Shown here: positions 57,901-64,000 of the stretch, piece after piece | Layout: each line of letters begins with the position of its first letter | How positions within the stretch are numbered: the stretch's first letter is position 1 | NCBI GenBank assembly: GCA_019454045.1 | Contig: SKCR01051195.1 | Location: 372,001 to 436,000 of the forward strand | Origin: Zanthoxylum bungeanum | Lineage: Eukaryota > Streptophyta > Magnoliopsida > Sapindales > Rutaceae | DNA length: 64,000 nt | Direction: 5' to 3' | Notes under the pieces: model-generated | Told to the model about the DNA's origin: nothing | The model's database searches: none | The model's input: only the letters and a program-made list of their open reading frames with translations | Program-made: the position numbers and the translations under genes

Positions 57901-58978
57901 TAGAGAATTGGCCCCGAAATATTGTCTTGTAATGAGTGGATTTATGTTTTAATTGGCCATGTCTATAGTGGATAAGTGGGGGTTTAATCAAGGGCACTTT
58001 GAGGCTAGGTAATGGTTTGGTGTCTTCCTTCACTCACTACCTTTCTAGAAGGAAAAGCTGTGAGGACACCTACATGGCCATCTACTCGTAGCCTTTGTGA
58101 TGGACTAATTTGGAGGACTCGTTGTTTATTCCTGACACCAAGCGATAAGAGCCTAAGAGGCTTTGGGTACTTAAGTGAGCCTCGCTCCACCTTCCCTCTG
58201 GGGAATCTACAACGGGAAATCCATTTGACAGTCCGTCACACACCATAGCTCATTGGCACGTACCTTAGTGTATAAAAAGGGATGCGCTCACTTGGTCGCT
58301 TGAACCCTTGAGTGGGGAGACCTAGTTGTGGGCTATCCTTCGCCAGTGAGAGCCTTTGTCCATACTCTTGCAAATCCACCCCTAGACCGGTTTGTATGGT
58401 TAAAGTAACAATTATTTCCTTGAGAATGTGCTTATGGACCATCCTCATTTGGATGCAGTTGGACTATTGTCAGAAATGCGGGCTTGCTAGGCCATTTAAA
58501 CTGGGGCAAGTTCGTACTGTATGACTATTAGGCCCAAGGCTTCTGAAATGTTGATGGGCCATTATGTAAAAATTATTATGTCATGTTTGCATTATCTCCC
58601 TTCTATGCTTGTGTATGGGAACATCATCGTTTGGATCCATTTGGACCATTTGTCATGGGATATGGGCTTGTTGGGCCATTTAAACTGGGACAAGGATGTA
58701 TTCCATGACTTTTGGGCCAAATGCGTCTAAGTGTTGGTGGGCCACCTTGTGCTTGTATTCGGAATATTATCATTTGGATTTAGTTGGGCTCCTTACCATA
58801 AGACATGAACTCGTTGGGCCATTTAAACTGAGACGGGTTTACTCTTATGACACTTGTCCCAAAAGCTTCTAAAATGATAATAGGCCGATTTGTTTGAGAA
58901 TTTTATTTAATTTAGTATATTATATGTTACATGCATCTCATGCACCTCATGCATCCATATATCATGTTAACACCGTCT
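57901..58978 (+). other. Leader of the Tat element with imperfect tandem units
   Basis: About 1.1 kb lie between primer site and gag. From about 58440 to 58880 three diverged units recur at 140-180 bp spacing, each with (C/G)(A/T)TTTGGAT, then GGGCCATTTAAACTG-like text and a GGCCC-containing tail. Small frames at 58012-58730 have no recognisable similarity. Confidence 0.7.
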
Positions 58979-61459
58979 ATGTCTCAAAAAGACAACATAG
59001 ATACCGTTTGGGTTAGAGAAGGGACAAGGCTCACTAAAAGAACAAGTATGAGTGAATCCGATAATGAGGTGTCCCGTATGGATCAGTTAGAGAACAGTCT
59101 CGCCAAAGTCACTGAACAGTTGCAGGCTTTGACTACTGATGTGGCTGGTATAGCCGGGTCTCGTGCTGGGGGTAGTTCTGAGGATGCAAGGCAAGAGGAA
59201 CCTCCGAACAGATTGGGGGATGATACCCCCACTTTTGATGATATGGCAGAGGATACAGCGGGCAGAGTATCTGGGTCTCAGGCAGAGTTACAGAAACTTC
59301 GGGATCAGGTTGAGTCGGTTACCCGCAAGATGAGGGGTAAGAATGAGGATTTGCTGGATTATGACACATTGACTTTTGAGGAACAGTTGCCGGTACAGTT
59401 CAAGATGCCGGATATGGCTAAGTTCAACGGGAATGGGGATCCGAGGGTGCATCTCCGACAGTTTGTATCGGTCATGAGTTCAGTTGGCTTATCTCAGCGC
59501 TAGGTACAGAAAATGTTTGGAATGTCGCTTGAAGGAGCTCCCGTGGTATGGTACCACAGTTTGGAGAAGAAAGTAAAGGAAGATTGGAGGGAGTTGGCCG
59601 ATGCTTTCCTGAAGCAATATGTCACTGACTTGGAGATTGATCTGTCACTCCGTGATCTGGAGAATGTTAAGCAGAAAGCGGAGGAGAATTTTAAGGAGTA
59701 TGTGGACCGATGGAGGGGTCAGTTACTGAAAATGCAGACTAGGCCTTCGGAGAAAGATCAGATTAAGATGATTATCAAGGGCACCAAGCCCTTCATTTAC
59801 AGCAAGTTGAGGAGGATGACCTCCATGATTGCGGACTTTCGACAGTTGAGGGAAACAGTCATGGATATTGAGGAAGAAGAGGCCGAGAATAGAAAGTTCT
59901 ATGGTCTGAACATGAGGCCCATTGGGGGAACATCGGGAACAAAGCCCGTTTCTGCTGAAATTGCTGCTATCCGGAACAGGCAGTTTTCCAACTTGGGAAG
60001 GCCCCTGTCTAAGGTGCTAGAGAAATTGAAGAGGCAAGGGCTCTTAAAACCCATAGATACCAAACCATTACCCAATCCCCTACCATTACATTATAACCTA
60101 AGCCTTTACTGCCACTTCCACCAACAAAAAGGCCATGACACCGACAATTGCGCCCGACTCCGCCATGAAATCCAAGACCTAATAGACTCCAAGAAAATAC
60201 CCAACCCAGAAACAGAACAGCCTGACACACACAGAAACCCCTTACCCAACTACCGTGCCGTACCACCACCAGCCTACATGATCAATTCTGGCCTCCCAGA
60301 AGACCTTGTCCTGAAATCCTTTCACCCTCAAGCCTTTTGCCTGGGAATCTGGGATAGCACTAGTGAGGATGAGTTTGAGCAGGGGAAAAACTTTTGGCTT
60401 GATTTCTCTAGCAGTGATGAGGAAGAAAGAAGGGGAATGACACGTAGCGGTCGTTTTTACAATGATATGGCGGAAAAGGGTAAGGAAGCTTTGACAGATG
60501 GTAGAGAAGTGGTTGAGACTGCAGAAAATACTGAAGGTGATATAGTGCTGAGGCAATTGAGGAAGACTAGAGCACAAGTGAGTATCTGGGAACTGTTATG
60601 TACATCTCGGGAGCATAGGCAGGCTATGGTTGAGGCCTTGAGCAAGATTGTTGTACCAAAGGATGCTAACCCCGCAATATTTATTGGGTCAGTTCAGAAA
60701 GAAGCTTTGCAGATATCCTTTTCTGAGGATGAACTCCCAGTGGAGGGAAGAAATCATAACAGGCCTTTATTTATCAGGGCCGAGGTGAGGGGCAAGAAAA
60801 CTTCATGTGTGATGGTGGATGACGGTTCGTCCATCAATGTGTGCCCGTTGAAAATTCTGGCAAGATTGGGTATGAAAGCAACAGACTTGGACCCCTCCAG
60901 TATGACTATTAAAGCTTATGATGACAGTAAAAGGGGAGTTGAGGGTACCTTTGTGGCTATGGTCAAGGTAGGACCAATTGAAGATGAGGTTGAGTTCACA
61001 GTGCTGGACATCCCAGCCACTTTTGCCTTATTGTTGGGAAGATCTTGGTTTCACAAACTTGGAGGCGTGCCTTCCACTTTGCATCAGATGATCAAATTCC
61101 CGTATGAGGGAGAAGTTGTTACCATCCGGGCTGAGTTAGATAATGCCGTGGCTGCCCTGGAGATACAACCTTTCACGAGGTTTCAGGTGTCCGCTACCTT
61201 CGAGGAATGGGTGGATCCTAGGGTGGCTAGGATTATGGAGAAGATGAAGTTTGAGCCGGGAAAAGGTTCAAAATTGCCAGATTTCAGAGGACAGACTACT
61301 CGGAAAGGTTTGGGGTACAGATTTGATGAAGAAAAGCCAAAGGTCAAGAAAAAGGGCCTGAGACTAATGGAGTGCTTTGTGAAAGCTTCAGGATATCAAG
61401 GGGAGCCTGAACCTGTGGAAGTCAATGGGATTGTTGTACCTGGGTTTGAGATCTTCTAG
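58979..61459 (+). pseudogene. Tat gag-protease region with one internal stop
   Basis: I chose ATG 58979 (MSQKDNIDT) rather than upstream in-frame ATGs because the upstream residues are a low-complexity MHLMHLMH run. The frame stays constant to 61459. A TAG at 59501-59503 cuts it after SVGLSQR. Gag core residues include GAPVVWYHSL, FLKQYVTDL and KMIIKGTKPF. A modified zinc-finger-like CHFHQQKGHDTDNC lies near 60108-60150. The aspartic protease site reads VDDGSSINVCP near 60820. A second TAG at 61457-61459 separates this from the RT part; whether the ancestral element had a stop here is unknown. Confidence 0.88.
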
Positions 61460-63274
61460 GATTTGTTGGGTGAGAAGCCACTGACTGAAAAAGCTGAGGA
61501 AACAGAGATTTGGGAAGAAGAGCTGATGAAGTTAGAGAGCCTGACTCTGGAAGAGGATGAGAAGCCTGAGGAAGACCTGATTGCAAAGGAAGAAGTGTAT
61601 ATAGATGATGAAGACATTTACCTTCTTGATTTATTTGAATGTACTTCCGCATTATCCAATAATAAAGACATTTCTTTCGCTTACTTGCCTGAGTCATTTC
61701 CATTTACTCTGCATGAATCAAGCATATTTAACATCAGTTCAGCCAGAACTATTGCATTTAACTTGGGCACACTTGAGAACCCCAAAGAAATTTTGATTGC
61801 AAGTGAAGTAACCTCCGAAGAGAGGGAGAAACTAGAAGAAGTGTTGGTCAAATATGCCAAAGTATTTGCTTGGTCCTATGAGGACATGCCTGGGGTAGAC
61901 AGAAACATTGCCCAGCACATAATACCAACTTATCCGAATATGAGGCCAGTGAAATAGAAACTCAGACGGATGAGACCAGAATGGGCTGAGAAAGTCAGAG
62001 AGGAAGTTTAGAAACAGATAGATGTGGGGTTATTGGAAGTGGTAAAGTATCCTGAATGGTTGGCTAATATAGTATCGGTGCCGAAGAAAGATGGGAAGGT
62101 CAGAATGTGTATAGACTACAGAGATCTCAATAAAGCTTGTCCGAAAGATGATTTCCCTTTGCCGCATATAGATGTTCTGGTTGATAGCGCGGCTTTATCC
62201 GCTATGTATTCAGTTGCAGATGGGTTTTCAGGTTACAATCAGGTTCTCATGGCTGAGGAAGATAAACACAAGACAACATTTGTTACCGAGTGGGGTACTT
62301 ATTGTTACAAGGTAATGCCGTTTGGGCTTAAGAATGCGGGAGCTACTTATCAGCGGATGGCCACTACACTTTTCCATGACTTGATGCACAAAGAGATTGA
62401 GGTGTATGTGGATGACATGATGGTGAAATCAGAAACAAGAGTTGGGCATATTGAGGCATTGGAGAGGTTCCTTTAGAGAGTTGACAGATATAACCTGCGG
62501 CTTAACCCCAAGAAATGTGTGTTTGGGGTGACATCAGGGAAATTGCTTGGTCATACAGTGGGGATGGGCGGAATAGAGGTGGACTCCGAAAAGATCAAGG
62601 CAATCACAGAAATGCCTGCACCGAAGACAGAAAAGGAAGTCAGAGCATTCTTGGGGAAGATTCAGTACATCAGTCGGTTTATTGCCAAGCTGACATCGGT
62701 ATGTGAGCCTATCTTCAAACTGTTGAGAAAAGATCAGCCAGTGAGATGTAATGAACAGTGTCAAACCGCCTTCGACAGAATCAGAGAGTACTTGGTAAAG
62801 CCACCTGTATTGAAACCTCCGAGACCGAGCAGACCTTTGATATTGTATTTGGCTATAGAATCAGAAGCACTGGGGGCTATGATGGTACAGGCAGATGAGA
62901 CAGGGGTAGAACATGCAGTGTATTATCTGAGTAAGAAGCTGCTTCCGTATGAGGCTCGGTATCAGGAAGTTGAGAAGATATATCTTGCAGTGGTATGGGC
63001 TTCCAGAAAGTTGCGGCATTATTTCCAGTCATACAAGATCCAGGTAGTGGCAAAGGAGAATCCTCTGAAATATCTTCATTCAGTGCCTTCACTAGTGGGA
63101 AAACTGGGCCGATGGTTGGTATTGTTGACAGAATTTGACATTGAGTATCTCACCTCCAAAGTGATTAAGGGGCGAGCAGTAGCGGAGTTTCTGGCATTGC
63201 AACCTGTTGAGGGGGATCAGTATAAGTTTGAGTTTCTAGACAAAGAGATCCAAGCAATAACAATTCAGAGATGA
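61460..63274 (+). pseudogene. Tat reverse transcriptase and first RNase H, with in-frame stops
   Basis: The frame continues unchanged in phase from the gag-protease part. Stops are TAG at 61955, 62009 and 62474, and TGA at 63272. Reverse transcriptase motifs are KKDGKVRMCIDYRDLNKA, DDFPLPHID, VMPFGLKNAGATYQR and catalytic YVDDMMVKS (near 62405-62431). RNase H follows with LYLAIESEALGAMMVQ and YEARYQEVEKIYLAVVWA. There are no frameshifts in 1.8 kb, so the element was inactivated mainly by point changes. Confidence 0.9.
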
Positions 63275-64000
63275 AAGATTTATTTTGACGGGGCAGTGAA
63301 TTGCAAGGGAGCCGGAATCAGGATCGTGATAGTGACCCCCGAGGGAGAGACTGTGCCGTTGGCCAAGAGATTAACATTCAGGGTAACTAACAACATGGCC
63401 GAATATGAAGCATGTGCTTTTGGGTTGACTGCATTGATAGCCTTGAAGGCCGGGAGTGTGGAAATCTACGGAGATTCTATGTTGGTAGTCCAGCAGATGC
63501 GAGGAGAATGGGAATTGAAGGAAGAACGGTTGAAGCCTTACCTTTTTCACCTCAGAAAATTGGCACAGGTTATCCCCGAGTGTAAGTTTCAGCACCTACC
63601 GAGAGAAGAAAATCAGATGGTAGACGCATTGGCTACACTAGCAGCAACTTGGGAAAATCCAGAGAAGTTAGTGATGAGACCGTTGGTACTGACAACAGCA
63701 AGTAAACCTGCTTATGAGATAGAGAGAATTCTGGAAGTTGAGGTTGACGACGGTAAACCTTGGTATTATGACATTCAGAGGTATCTGGAACATGGTGAAT
63801 TCCAGGAAGGGGCGGGCAGAAAAGACAGAATAGCCATTCAGAAGTTAGCTTCCCAGTATGTGACTTTGAAAGGGGAACTGTACAAGAAGCAGGCAAATGG
63901 TATTCAGTTGAAGTGTTTGAGAAAAGAAGAAGCTCAACATGTAATGGAAGAGGTACACGCCGGGGTATGTGGTCCGCATATGAACGGGTTGAATCTGTCC
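63275..64000 (+). pseudogene. Tat second RNase H and start of integrase (runs off window)
   Basis: Directly after the TGA, YFDGAVNCKGAGI, TNNMAEYEACAFGL, VEIYGDSMLVVQQM and REENQMVDALATLA give a complete second RNase H with aspartate and glutamate active-site residues. This domain is characteristic of Tat elements. The frame stays open to the window end and reaches the integrase zinc-binding start (EEVHAGVCGPHMNG). The rest of integrase and the 3' LTR are outside. Confidence 0.9.

Larger units (their letters stand above)
54892..64000 (+). mobile_element. Tat-lineage Ty3/Gypsy retrotransposon (incomplete at window edge)
   Basis: It comprises a 5' LTR of 2988 bp, a primer site, a leader of about 1.1 kb and one long gag-pro-pol frame reaching the start of integrase. 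The second RNase H domain after the usual one identifies the Tat group (which includes Ogre-like elements). It inserted into Copia H; the 5 bases before the LTR, CTATG (54887-54891), should be the target duplication, whose partner is outside the window. Confidence 0.9.

Noticed and set aside
58979..64000. In-frame TAG codons of the Tat element as programmed readthrough or codon reassignment
   Set aside because: Six stops at unrelated places, including within the RT, with parallel stops in Copia H, fit mutational decay better. No readthrough context or structure was seen.

Overview
This 64 kb window looks like transposon-dense nuclear DNA from a flowering plant, probably a eudicot. I found no complete host gene, tRNA or rRNA. 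Almost all of it is LTR retrotransposons, many inserted into one another. Plant signatures are initiator-tRNA-Met primer sites next to TG...CA LTRs, Ty1/Copia gag-pol reading frames, a Ty3/Gypsy element of the Tat type with two RNase H domains, and fragments of plant genes (inositol polyphosphate multikinase, germin-like protein, RHD3-like GTPase).

Layout (letters are my labels). 1-40757 is a nest of one Copia family with LTRs of about 2 kb and a leader of about 2.2 kb before gag. The oldest member, C (minus strand), fills 18350-40757; its left LTR starts outside the window. A (plus) lies in C's left LTR, and B (minus, 7086-17166) lies in A's 3' LTR. B has 1954-bp near-identical LTRs, target duplication AATAC and an almost intact polyprotein. 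D (plus, 26906-39876, duplication CGTGC) lies in C's other LTR. D's pol gene holds a solo LTR, E (29549-31539, duplication GTACC). D's 3' LTR holds a Tat LTR fragment and a minus-strand Copia remnant, F.

40758-50483 is an island of other material: a relic of another Copia lineage with a 206-bp tandem duplication, a small inverted-repeat element, a cluster of unrelated gene fragments in 2.1 kb, a miniature LTR element (TRIM-like) filled with 60-bp tandem repeats, about 2 kb of unrecognised AT-rich DNA, and a third Copia relic. 50484-54891 returns to the main family as fragments G and H. H is cut at 54892 by a Tat element with a 2988-bp 5' LTR. Its gag-pro-pol frame runs off the window at the integrase, with no frameshift but six in-frame stops.

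The strongest unusual signal is in the noncoding parts of the main Copia family. LTRs and leaders carry arrays of short, mostly perfect palindromes with 3-nt spacers (TGG on the sense strand, less often TAG, TTG or TCG). Arms differ between neighbouring palindromes and change in a compensating way between copies. One such hairpin sits 1 nt upstream of the gag start codon. The leader also repeats a TTGGCCAAAGTCAAG motif four times in each copy examined. I know of no description of this architecture but could not search for one.
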